Assembly (NCBI GenBank): GCA_900323505.1
Contig: OOIN01000024.1
Coordinates: forward strand, 680,151 to 744,150
Direction of reading: 5' to 3'
DNA length: 64,000 nt
DNA from: Ustilago trichophora
Taxonomy: Eukaryota; Basidiomycota; Ustilaginomycetes; Ustilaginales; Ustilaginaceae
In this document: positions 19,321-28,962 of the stretch, in pieces
Layout of the letters: the number at the start of each line of letters is the position of its first letter
How positions within the stretch are numbered: position 1 is the stretch's first letter
The notes under the pieces: generated by a model
Seen by the model: the letters and a program-made list of their open reading frames with translations, nothing else
Databases searched by the model: none
Told to the model about the DNA's origin: nothing
Program-made: the position numbers and the translations under genes

Positions 19321-21150
19321 ATGCAGCAGCCAGAACAACACGCCGGGCTGGCATACCCTATGAGTCAACATCCTATGGCCTCGGCCCCAGCTTACTTTGC
19401 CTACCTGCCATCTCCATCACGATGGACCTTCACACAAGGCCTTATTGTCGGCCAGATCTCCATGGTCGTTATCGCCCTTCTCCTCATCCGCTATGTTATC
19501 TTTGAAGACTCAGCCACCGCTTTGGAGAAGGAACGCCTCATGCGTCTCAAGGTCTCTGAACGCCGCTCTAAACGTCATGCCAAACAACTCCTTCAAGGCG
19601 CCCGAAGATCTACCACCGCATCTGCACCTCCAGGAACCTCGAATCCGATTCGCAAGTCCGATCGCATTTCTTCCGATACTAGAGCCTCGACTTTCGCCAA
19701 CATCCTTGACAAGACTGCTTATGACATCTCTTCCCATCTCGCAGAAAGCACAGACTGGCTCAATGTCATGTTTGCTCAAGCCATAGCCGGCTATCGCGAA
19801 GATGTGCTGGCAGGAGGCGTGTCGCCTCATCCACCTTCCCATCACCCTACTCCAGGTGCTCGCCATGGCTCACCTGGCATTCACTTTGGCACCGATGCAA
19901 TCGATCCACCCGAGCATCTCGAACCCGAAAAAGAGAGAACAGCAAGAGATCTCATGGAAGAGATTCTCAACCGCGCTTCTTCCTCCTTCCTCGATCCCAT
20001 TCGTGTAACCGAGGCCGACTTTGGTGATGCCTACCCTATCTTTACCAACGCACGTGTTCGTCCTGCCGACGATACCGGTCGCACCCGCATCGAGATTGAC
20101 GTCGACTACTCGGACCAGATCACGCTCGCCATCGATACAAAGCTACTTATCAACTTTCCCAAGCCTCGATTCGCTGTTTTGCCCGTTTCCCTCAGTCTCA
20201 CAATCGTGCGCTTTTCCGGTACGCTCGCAGTCGAGCTCTTTTCTTCGGATCCCAACGCCACTGTCCTCCCCACTGCTGCTCCACCGGCTCAATCTTCCAG
20301 CGCCAAAGCATCGCAACCACCTCCTCTGCCTCGGTCCCGCCACCAGCTTCACTTTTCGCTCCATCCAGACTTTGCCCTCGAGGCGTCCGCAACAAGCTTG
20401 TTGGGATCCAGAGCCAAACTCCAGGATATCCCCAAGATCGAGCAGCTGCTCATTTCGAGATTGCGAGGGTGGATCTTGGATCGTTTTGTTTGGCCCAGAT
20501 ATTGGAGTCTGACGTTGCCCAATCTGGTACCTTCGCCATCTGCTGCGAGGAACGCTGAGTATAGTTCTGGTCATGTCGCATCAGGAGCAGCAGCAGTGGC
20601 AGTCAATGACGGAGCTTCGATCGACTCTGCAGCCGGTGCCGGTCAGATGAAGGTCGGGACAGGTATCGAGAGGACCGATGATTCGATCGTTCAGCCTGGC
20701 CATCTCGAATCAGCACGGCAAGAGATGCTTCACGCTAACTCTGACCGACAAGTCAACACGCCTTCTCGTCCGCCGCACTCCCGCTCTTCTTCCTCTGCAC
20801 TCGGTCCCCACTCGCACAATCCAATACGGAGCAGCGGCCTGAGCATGCCAGCTGGCATAGGGAGCGTCGAAGCCTGGAGAGCACACACAGCAGGCGTCTA
20901 CAGCCAGCCATCTCACCATCCTGCCACCAGCCTCACTCAAGCCGCTCTACTGCGCGCCAATGGCGGTGGTGGCGGAGCGGCAACAGATAGCGCACCAGGC
21001 TCAGATGTCCATATTGAGGTGCCAGGTAGCTTCCGTGGCTCAGTTGCCGGCGCAGGGATCGGGCTGGCTTCATCAGCCGCGTCTTCTTCGTTGCCACACG
21101 GTGGACACACGCCATCGGGGCTACGGAATCGGCCTGGATTTGCTCAATAG
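19321..21150 (+). CDS. MMM1: Mmm1, ERMES complex ER subunit (SMP lipid-transfer domain)
   Basis: A 609-aa single-exon protein. A short lumenal N-terminus is followed by one transmembrane segment (about 37-60, FTQGLIVGQISMVV...). The SMP domain spans about residues 200-403, including ILNRASSSFLDPI, the YPIFTNARVRP region, an IDTKLLINFPKPRFAVLPVSL strand pair and the closing WPRYWSLTLPNL. Mmm1 is the ER-anchored subunit of the ER-mitochondria encounter structure, which with Mdm12, Mdm34 and Mdm10 moves phospholipids between the membranes. The SMP domain is interrupted by an Ala/Pro/Ser-rich insertion (about 312-338), and about 200 residues of Ser/His/Gly-rich sequence follow it, both common in basidiomycete versions. 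Convergent with KRE6 downstream. Confidence 0.95.
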   Translation: MQQPEQHAGLAYPMSQHPMASAPAYFAYLPSPSRWTFTQGLIVGQISMVVIALLLIRYVIFEDSATALEKERLMRLKVSERRSKRHAKQLLQGARRSTTASAPPGTSNPIRKSDRISSDTRASTFANILDKTAYDISSHLAESTDWLNVMFAQAIAGYREDVLAGGVSPHPPSHHPTPGARHGSPGIHFGTDAIDPPEHLEPEKERTARDLMEEILNRASSSFLDPIRVTEADFGDAYPIFTNARVRPADDTGRTRIEIDVDYSDQITLAIDTKLLINFPKPRFAVLPVSLSLTIVRFSGTLAVELFSSDPNATVLPTAAPPAQSSSAKASQPPPLPRSRHQLHFSLHPDFALEASATSLLGSRAKLQDIPKIEQLLISRLRGWILDRFVWPRYWSLTLPNLVPSPSAARNAEYSSGHVASGAAAVAVNDGASIDSAAGAGQMKVGTGIERTDDSIVQPGHLESARQEMLHANSDRQVNTPSRPPHSRSSSSALGPHSHNPIRSSGLSMPAGIGSVEAWRAHTAGVYSQPSHHPATSLTQAALLRANGGGGGAATDSAPGSDVHIEVPGSFRGSVAGAGIGLASSAASSSLPHGGHTPSGLRNRPGFAQ

Positions 21151-21405
21151 TCACCAAACTACACTTTTGCAATCGGCATTGGCACATCCATTTGATTCAA
21201 ACATATCAATTTAGGATCAACGGAGACTAATGAGTGTGGTACGCGTGCAGATACGGAAGCGGAACCCGAAAATTGAAAGCAAAGAAAAGAAGGTGGGACA
21301 GGAAAGAACTGATGAGGCGTGACATTGTGATTGATGAAGAAGCAGCGAATGCAATGCAGTGCGAACACGAAAGGCGCTCAGAGGAGGGATCAGGATGCAG
21401 AAAGC

Positions 21406-23160
21406 TTAGCACTTTTGCCACATCTTGACATATTCGATCTCCATTCCGCGCTGTTTCGGGTCGGTGGGCCAAGTGGGGAGCCACCTGTCCCTCGACTCCC
21501 AGAACTGGGCCCTTGCATTCTTGGCATCGTTGGACCAAGGCTTGTCGTCGCCAAGACCGTCCTGGAAATAGCCGTTGGTACCGCCCACAGCAACATTGAG
21601 AATCAGGTAAAACTCCTGGTCAAATGGTGCAGCGTTGGCATGTGGGCCTTGTACAGAAGCCCAAGGGTTTGAAAGCAGTGTACCGTTGGCCATCTGGTTG
21701 GGGAACTTGCCACGCTTCCAGAAGCCATCTCCGTATGTCACTTGCAGGTTCTTGAAGACGGGCGAGTGCTCCCAAGTCCACAGCTTCTCTTCGGTCCATT
21801 CGAGGCCAAATGTGTGTGAACCTTGGTTAAACCAGTTGCGCCAAAGGTTGCGAGCCTTGGTTGCGAATCCGTAGCCGTCAAAGAGGTAGTTGGGGCCAAA
21901 GTGAAGTGCGGACTGCATCTTATTGGTGCCGTCGCTATCGCGGTTCTTGGGGAGGTTACCGCGACCTTCAAAGATGTCGATCTCTCCCGATCGTGGCCAA
22001 GGGCCGTAAACGGAGTCCTTGGGCATCATCCATACAGCAGGCCAGATCCAGTCACCTGTGGGCATACGCGCCTTGACTTCGACGCGGCCGTACTTGATGG
22101 TACGCGAGAAGTTGGTCATCAACCGCGCAGACTGGATCGGTGGCAGCACTACACCGGTGGTAGAATTCGAGACGACAGCGCAGTTGGCATCGGTCTTGTT
22201 GGATGCAGTGCAAGTGCCAGACTGGGTGAGGTTGAGAGTGTAGCCGTCTGAAATAGCTGCCTCTCCAACGTTGTCGGCAGTGAGGGTGGGGACAATGTAG
22301 AGCTTTCCATCCTGGACGAATGAGTTGTTGGTCGAATCGGTGGTCCAGTCAAACTGGCCATTACCGAATCCACCGGTCTCGAGCTCGTGGAACCAGATGT
22401 CCTTGTTGATGGTATCTCCGTCGAACTGCTCATCCAGAACGAGACAGTACTTGCCCTTGGGCACTCCGGCGTAGGCAAAGTACATCAGCAGGATCGCACC
22501 GACTATGCCGAACGACAGACCAAAGATAAAGATCCAGTAGGCCTTGCGGTTTGACGATTTGCGCTTCTTGTCCTCCAGCCAAGGCTTCTCCACCTTTTCG
22601 CCCTCCTTGAGCACACGCTGTGCAAAGGGCTTACGGTACTTGAGCGCTACGTTGGCAAAGGATGTGTTGGCTGAGACGTCGTACAGCCCCGCTGCAGGTG
22701 TCATGGTGCCGGAATGACTCTGCACAGAAGGACTCGCGTAACCCGACAAGCTGCCCGAGTTGAAGTTTTCAAACTCGCGACTGAGACTGCTCGACAAATA
22801 ACCACCATGGTTATCACCGCCACCGATCGATCCGTGAGGAGACTGGTAGCCAGTTGCAGAGAATCGGCCTTGTGAGTTGGTGCCCCCAACGCTGTTACTT
22901 CCGAACGAGCTGCTAGGACTCAACGTCGACGGCATCGAGTTGGACGCCGACAACGAGCTGTTGGAAGGCAAGCCAAAGCTTGGGTTCCGACCGCGCGGAG
23001 ACGAAACTCCGGAATTTTGATTGTGGGCAGTTGCGCCAAAGTAGCTTCCAGTGGCGCTTGCGCTTGCAGAAACGTTGCTATTGGGTGTCGGAAGATCACG
23101 GAGCTGCTCGATCTCTTCGTCGCCCGAAGGTCGGGGTGGAAGCTCGATTGTTCGACTCAT
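21406..23160 (-). CDS. KRE6: Kre6/Skn1-type beta-glucan synthesis protein (GH16-like, type II membrane)
   Basis: A 584-aa protein needed for cell-wall beta-1,6-glucan. A Ser/Gly/Asn-rich cytoplasmic N-terminus of about 200 residues is followed by a single transmembrane anchor (about 207-230, WIFIFGLSFGIVG...). The lumenal GH16-like domain starts at LDEQFDGDTINKDIW and has the catalytic-type signature GEIDIFEGRG (about 390-399). It ends in the Cys-containing tail YVKMWQKC typical of Kre6/Skn1. I chose the ATG at 23160 (MSRTIELPPRPS) rather than one 15 codons upstream, because a basidiomycete Kre6 usually starts with such a short acidic segment; this choice is not certain. KRE6 versus SKN1 cannot be settled here. 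Confidence 0.9.
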   Translation of the reverse strand: MSRTIELPPRPSGDEEIEQLRDLPTPNSNVSASASATGSYFGATAHNQNSGVSSPRGRNPSFGLPSNSSLSASNSMPSTLSPSSSFGSNSVGGTNSQGRFSATGYQSPHGSIGGGDNHGGYLSSSLSREFENFNSGSLSGYASPSVQSHSGTMTPAAGLYDVSANTSFANVALKYRKPFAQRVLKEGEKVEKPWLEDKKRKSSNRKAYWIFIFGLSFGIVGAILLMYFAYAGVPKGKYCLVLDEQFDGDTINKDIWFHELETGGFGNGQFDWTTDSTNNSFVQDGKLYIVPTLTADNVGEAAISDGYTLNLTQSGTCTASNKTDANCAVVSNSTTGVVLPPIQSARLMTNFSRTIKYGRVEVKARMPTGDWIWPAVWMMPKDSVYGPWPRSGEIDIFEGRGNLPKNRDSDGTNKMQSALHFGPNYLFDGYGFATKARNLWRNWFNQGSHTFGLEWTEEKLWTWEHSPVFKNLQVTYGDGFWKRGKFPNQMANGTLLSNPWASVQGPHANAAPFDQEFYLILNVAVGGTNGYFQDGLGDDKPWSNDAKNARAQFWESRDRWLPTWPTDPKQRGMEIEYVKMWQKC

Positions 23161-23925
23161 CTTGCGCGAAAAGTCTGCTCTTGAGGTGCAAAGCGTATTT
23201 GACAAGCTCGAGAGGGGGGACGCTTACAATTCGAAAAGATGGGGCTATGGCTTGCTCGACTTATGAGAAAGTGGAAGAACTGAAGGAAGAAGATGAAGAC
23301 AAGAGAGGCTCCAAGATGATATGGCGAGGCGGCGGAAGAAGTGCAAAGGGGAGGACTCAGGGGGATGTGAACTTTGAGAAGTTCGCAGAGGCTTGACGGT
23401 CACCTTGTCCAGGCTTGCGACTTTGTGTTACTCGGTCAAATCTTATTAAGCGCGGTGAGGTCTCTGTGAGGCTGCTCGCTAATCAGACGGCAAGATCGTG
23501 GTGAAGCACGTCGAGGAGCGCGCATCGATAAGTCTTGGCCTACTATACTGCAGCCATGGCAGAGGACAGACACATAATTCATAGAACCACAGGACATCAA
23601 CAAAAGAGCGGATCCAGACGAGGCTCAAGCGAAAGACAGTGTCAACGGCAGAATTAGTGCGAGCAAGCTGAAACAAGCGCAGAGCTGTCACGGCGGCGGA
23701 GATCAAGATGCCATGCCGAAAATTAGAGGAGAAAGGAGCGAATACGTTGAATCGCAAGCGCAAGTCGGTTCAGTCAGCCTTTCCGATCTGCGACACCGGT
23801 TGCTCGACAAAATCCAAGACATGTTTGCATGAGACCCTTGACCTACCAGAATTTTGTCCAAAGTTAGAGACCAATAAACAAAACGGTGAGATTCTTTATT
23901 TTCCACAAACATAATTTCCAAAAAC

Positions 23926-23926
<1 letters not shown>

Positions 23927-23961
<35 letters not shown>
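23927..23961 (+). repeat. Poly(A) tract, 35 uninterrupted A
   Basis: Thirty-five consecutive A residues, followed by a purine-rich GGGAAAGAGAAAGAG stretch. It could be the scar of a retroposed 3' end or simple slippage expansion. No target-site duplication was found by eye. Confidence 0.9.
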
Positions 23962-23964
<3 letters not shown>

Positions 23965-24079
23965 AAAGAGAAAGAGAAAAAAAATGTTTTCTTTTGAGCT
24001 CATTCTTTGAGCATTTTTTAATGTATGTGCAATTTCAAACATCCTTGAGGCAAGCCAAGCAACACCTTTGATCTTGCGA

Positions 24080-24889
24080 TCAGGTTTCTTGTCCCAGGTA
24101 CACGATGAAATCCACGATGACCGAAGCGGTGACTCTTTCGAATTGTGCAGAAATGAAATGGGGACCATGCGAGAAGCCAACAAAGAAAATTTGTGTCTCA
24201 GTGCGGTCAGGCTGCCGCAATAGGTGGCGAAGATGCACAGAGAGACGATTTGAGCTGGGCCTCAGGGCTTCTAACAAGCCATCAGGAGCTATATCGATGC
24301 GAGTCAGTCGTTTGTGCGTGATTGAACTTGATGAAGCATCTGGTGGAGGAAAGACTTTACTCTTGGACGCGGCAATCTGTTGGCCAAGAGATCCGAAAAT
24401 TCCAATTTGTCCATATTGGACTGATGCGTGTACGTTGTGCCAAGCTGTGCCGTGTAACATATATGCTTTGGTCTGGTCATCGAACAAGGACGGACAGCTT
24501 GGTCTGAGCGTAGTGGAGTGCCTCGAAATAACGGTGCACTGCCTAGTCGGACAGATTGACCGCCTTTTCGGATGTACAGATTGTCCGCGGTTCTTCCAAT
24601 CCAACGAGACAAGAAAATACAGGTCTGTCAAATTTCTGGGTATATGCGGTGAAAAGCTAAGCCGTACGCACCAATCTACCCCCGCTGCAAAGTTGCCAAG
24701 CGAGGGAACCGGTCGAGCTACCAGAATGAGCTCGGCAAGCCCTCGACTGCTCCTTTCGGTCCGGATTGTCCAGGATATGCAGTGATTCTGCACATCCGCT
24801 GACATTTTCCACAGAACAGTATTCAATGAGAGCTTTGTTGTTGAGGAAGAAGCAATCTGTACCTGCAGGAGGCGACGGAAAATACACAT
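24080..24889 (-). CDS. Doubtful open frame, 269 aa
   Basis: The longest ATG-initiated frame in the gene-poor region. It has no signal peptide, membrane segment or recognisable motif, and a 226-codon frame is open on the other strand over the same bases, so the openness itself is weak evidence. The C-terminal part (DIAPDGLLEALR..., FFVGFSHGPHF...) is more protein-like than the rest. Listed only as a candidate. Confidence 0.15.
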   Translation of the reverse strand: MCIFRRLLQVQIASSSTTKLSLNTVLWKMSADVQNHCISWTIRTERSSRGLAELILVARPVPSLGNFAAGVDWCVRLSFSPHIPRNLTDLYFLVSLDWKNRGQSVHPKRRSICPTRQCTVISRHSTTLRPSCPSLFDDQTKAYMLHGTAWHNVHASVQYGQIGIFGSLGQQIAASKSKVFPPPDASSSSITHKRLTRIDIAPDGLLEALRPSSNRLSVHLRHLLRQPDRTETQIFFVGFSHGPHFISAQFERVTASVIVDFIVYLGQET

Positions 24890-27800
24890 GATTAATATTT
24901 CCACTCTGTAGCAAAGACGATCAAGGGTCTCTAGAACCTGACATGATCGAGACCAGGCCAGAGTGGCATGCACACTCGATGCACGGACTACATTGCAGGA
25001 CAAAGGACAGACGACCAGAAGAATCAGCGGCGGCGGCCAATGCGTTGGCCGTGCATGCACTTGTGACTGTTTCGAGAGCACGTACGCTGCTGCACGAGGA
25101 GTGGAATCGGAATCGGGCTCAGGAACCTGAGATGAGGACTGCTAGTGCAAAACACATGAAGTAGAGTGACCCTTGGGATCCACAAACAAATGTCAGGGCA
25201 GCGCTTGTCGGCGGCAGATCCAGAGTGCGGAAGAGCGGTCGCAAAGGAGAACGAGAGAACGTCATTTAGCGTGCGAAAGTGGCTGAGAGAATGCAGGACG
25301 CGCATCCGCAGATCCATCCTCCGAAACATTTCGACGCGAAAAAAAAAAATTAAATTAAAAGCAGAAAAGGACGAAAATTCCCATGGTATGTACTGTACAG
25401 TACTGTGCATGTACAGTAAAATCGGCCTGAAATTATTTTCTAGGGTGCTTGACGGGCGAAGACCGGATTGTTTGTGGAGCGCCAAGGTGCATAGGGTCTA
25501 ATTTGGGGGAAGCGAGCGGGCGCTGGGTGGACGACGTCGCGTGTTCTTTCGCTCACTCGTTGATTGCGACAAAGTGCACGGCACTGCAGCCAAGAAAGAG
25601 TAGTGATTCTGCGGAAGAACTTTTCTTCCAATCAGCATCAAATGCAGGCGCTCCTTACTGTACAATGGCGTACCGCGAACATTCTAGGACACTACCGGAC
25701 AGAACAATGCCATTCACCACGGCGAATCGGTGATCCGGTCATCCACTCATCATGCAGCAACTGAGACATGACCTGAGTCCAACAAACCTTTGCCCGACTC
25801 ACTTTGACACGTAGCTGGCTGCTTTCGCGAGACGGGGCTTCGAGGGTGGCGTGTTTGAAGGTAGAGATTCCTTCGGGCTCCAAGTAGCCCTGTCTCTCCT
25901 TCCATCCTGATTGTCTGCAGCTCACCGACGCAGCCGATGCTCGGCATGGAGCAGAGTTGAGCGGCTTCGCAGGAACATAACATATCGACTCGTGCTTCTG
26001 TCACCTTTAGATGCAAGCTGTCGCACGGCATTATCATCTCTCAGTTGCCCGATGCACTACTTTCATCCACCTACAGATTCGCCGGGAAGTCTCGACTCGG
26101 GTAGACAAGTCTGAAAGGAATATGACAAGACATGCCAATGTAGAGGGGCATCAGCACAAGCGAAGTGAAGTGAATCCAGCCGTCGCGTTCGAGCTTGCTT
26201 GCTTACGATCTTGCTGTCTAGCGATGATTCGTAACCGTCTTCTAAGTGAAAAGCGATGGCTTCAGGCCGTATTACCCGACTTTGCCGAGGCGCCACTTTT
26301 CATCGTCAAGACGAATCGCTTTGCGTTTCAGCGAACCTCTGCGCTCTTGGTGCTCGCTTAGCGTCTTTCTTCTGGCCACAATTGTCGGAGTTTCGAAAAG
26401 GGTCCCTCTCCTTTTGCATTTCGGAAAATCGTTTTTCTTTTCATTTGTTTGGTAGAACGCGTCGCCCTTCGCAAAGCTGGGTACAGAAGCGAAGCGTCGC
26501 GTCAACTTACGCTACTTTCCTACTATTTCTGGGTTTCGGAAAAAGAAAACACCGTCTGAGTAGCGCGACGCCCAAGAATACAGGACTGTACTGTACCGTG
26601 ATAGTTGGCGTCAAAAAGCATTCTTCTTTTTCTTCAACTTGTCATCCCGTGCCTTTTTGACGCCCAACGCCCTTGATGCACGGTCCAAACGCCCCGGCCC
26701 AGTCGAATAGCGCACACCCTGCTCGCTTTCTCCTCTATACATTTCCGCAAATTTGTTGCCCATCCAAACTCGCTTTCTTTCCTTTCGTTGTTCAATTTCC
26801 ATCGATTGATTATGCCTCCGCCTCGAGTTGCACAGATGTGCTACTTCTTCTTCACCACGCTCGCCCAACTGCTGCAAACCTGTACCTTCTCCATGACTGT
26901 ATCGTGATCATGTTATGTGCACATTGTGTCCAGCTACTCGCTGATGGTAGGCAGAGACTTTCTCAAGCTAATCACCAAGATTTGGGGCGGCTACGAGCTT
27001 AAGTCAGATCTTCGTTCTGCAGTGTTTATCTGCTGTCGATCAGTGCAAGGCTTGTGGAAGCAGAATGGCATAATTCTGGTTTCAAGACCAAATTTCGTTA
27101 CCTGGCATTCACCCACGCGAACTGTCTTGCTCTGGACGTTTGTGATTCACGGTACACCTTGCTCCCATTTCGTCAGTACTGTAAACCAGAGATCGTGAGA
27201 ATCGGTCAAGGTACACCAAGTGAGCCGCCCACCTAGCAACTCCTTTGGGTTGTGCTTTCCCACACAGCGAATTTTCATCCTTCCGTCGACACTGCAGAAA
27301 CATGGTGCGCAATTTCTTCCGTGCTTCTTCTTCCCTAGATACGTGGACAATGCCCATCTCGCACTAGTCAAAACCCGATGAATGAGCTGAACCCTCTCGT
27401 CGAACCAATGCCCGCAGAGTCTTGTCGGTGGCATTCCCTTGCAAGTGTTTCGCATCGATCTTGACCCATAGTCTCACACCATTCTGGCTCGCTTATCACA
27501 ATATCGGCAATCCTTTCAAGACCCGCAGCCTCGGCCAGCATCTCAGTATGTCATGCTCAAGATGAATGGTCATCAGCCTCATCGTGGTGTGCTTACTGCT
27601 TTTGGAGATCAGGAGGAATATGTGAGCTCACGCGCGATGACAAGCCTAAGCAGAGTCTCACAGCTCAAACCACGACCGTGCGTGCCAACCTCGATCGAAC
27701 GTGCCAGTCTATGTTATCGATCTGCTCTCAGTAGCACGATAGTGACTTCGATGAGACCTGAGACCCACCACTTGTCAAATTGAACCTCGCGCCAAATCTT

Positions 27801-28051
27801 TCGCTTCTCGAGGCCACACGAGAGCAGGACCGAAACCCAAGGTCGCTAAAGTTTCTGCTTAAAGCAAAGGGACTTCTGTTGTTAGGCAGAGTATCACTGT
27901 GGTGCCCACCTGCCCCAATGGTGCATTTTGCTTCAGCGCTGAAGAGTCGCGCTGTTCTGGCTGTAAGTTTCTGCTAGTCTGGCTTCTTCCACACTGTTGG
28001 CGTTGCCTCTAAAAACGTCAGACGGGCATCTGCAAAGAGAAACGAGTGTTC

Positions 28052-28092
28052 AAAAAAAAAAAAAAAAAAAAACAAAAAAAAAACAAAAAAAA
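28052..28092 (+). repeat. A-rich tract with interspersed C
   Basis: A run of about 20 A followed by A-runs broken by single C residues. Simple-sequence DNA in the upstream region of the GT2 gene. Confidence 0.85.
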
Positions 28093-28962
28093 GGAAGAAG
28101 AGACGCGGAAACCGTTTTTTGGATACACGCACATATAAACAAAAAAAGCAATTTCAGAGTGCGAAAAGGAACAAATCGATTTTGACAGGTTTACACCAGG
28201 GTTCAAGGGTAGCGAGGAAATCGAGGCCCACATGAGGTGCATCTTGCGAGATTGGAGCAGCCGAGACCATCTCGAATGGTCTTGTCTTGTCTCTGCAGGT
28301 AGTTTGTGACAGGGCCCTTGCCCAACGCATTGTCTTCTCTTCCTCGTACTGGTTCCGACCCGATGGCAGTGGGTTCTGGTCGTTTCTGATCGTACAAGCC
28401 TTGGTCACGGTCAATCGAATTCGCAACATGATTCGCTTGCTGTTGACAGCGCAGCTCTTTTGCGGTGAATCAGATGCGCACATCAGACAGTGGTTTCTCG
28501 CCTTACTTTCTTCGCTTTCTGCAGATCGGCTTATCCTCGAGTTTGACCTGCAGAACGTGAGGACAGGCGGCTATTTCTCATTCTCACCCACATTCAAGGT
28601 CGTTGAAGAGAAAGTTCTGATGACCCAATGTACTCTCTGTGCAGCACATTTGTGCGCCGCCCGCAGTGCAGAGAACGCGTTCTTCCTCAGTCTGAATCGG
28701 CATATCTCTACTTCGACCGTCTTGCGTTGGATCTCACCGACGCCGTCCTCCTTTAAAGCAAAGACACTTCCGTCCATCACCATCAACCTTTTCCCCAAGC
28801 CATTACTCGTCCTTGTCGCTGGCCCTCTTTCCCTTTGACCCATTCGCCCTCATCTCGACTCAGAAAGGGCATTGCTTTTCAAGATCAAGAAGCATCTGTC
28901 ACCTGGCACTTGTTTTGACATCTAGCAAGGTCGAGACGCTGTGCTAGCGTCACATCGCTAAG

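Larger units (their letters stand above)
23161..28962. other. Gene-poor region, 5.8 kb
   Basis: A long stretch between the KRE6-type gene and the GT2 glycosyltransferase with no gene I can support. It holds two A-rich tracts (23927-23961 and 28052-28092), a palindrome-rich spot at 25389-25418 and scattered copies of TACTGTACA. Open frames are short, overlap on both strands and lack family features. The last part (28100-28960) is probably promoter and leader of the GT2 gene. A non-coding RNA or a fast-evolving gene with several introns could be missed. Confidence 0.4.

Noticed and set aside
24105..24785. 226-codon + strand frame in the gene-poor region
   Set aside because: Cys/Arg-rich with no motif, and overlapped by an equally unsupported reverse frame.
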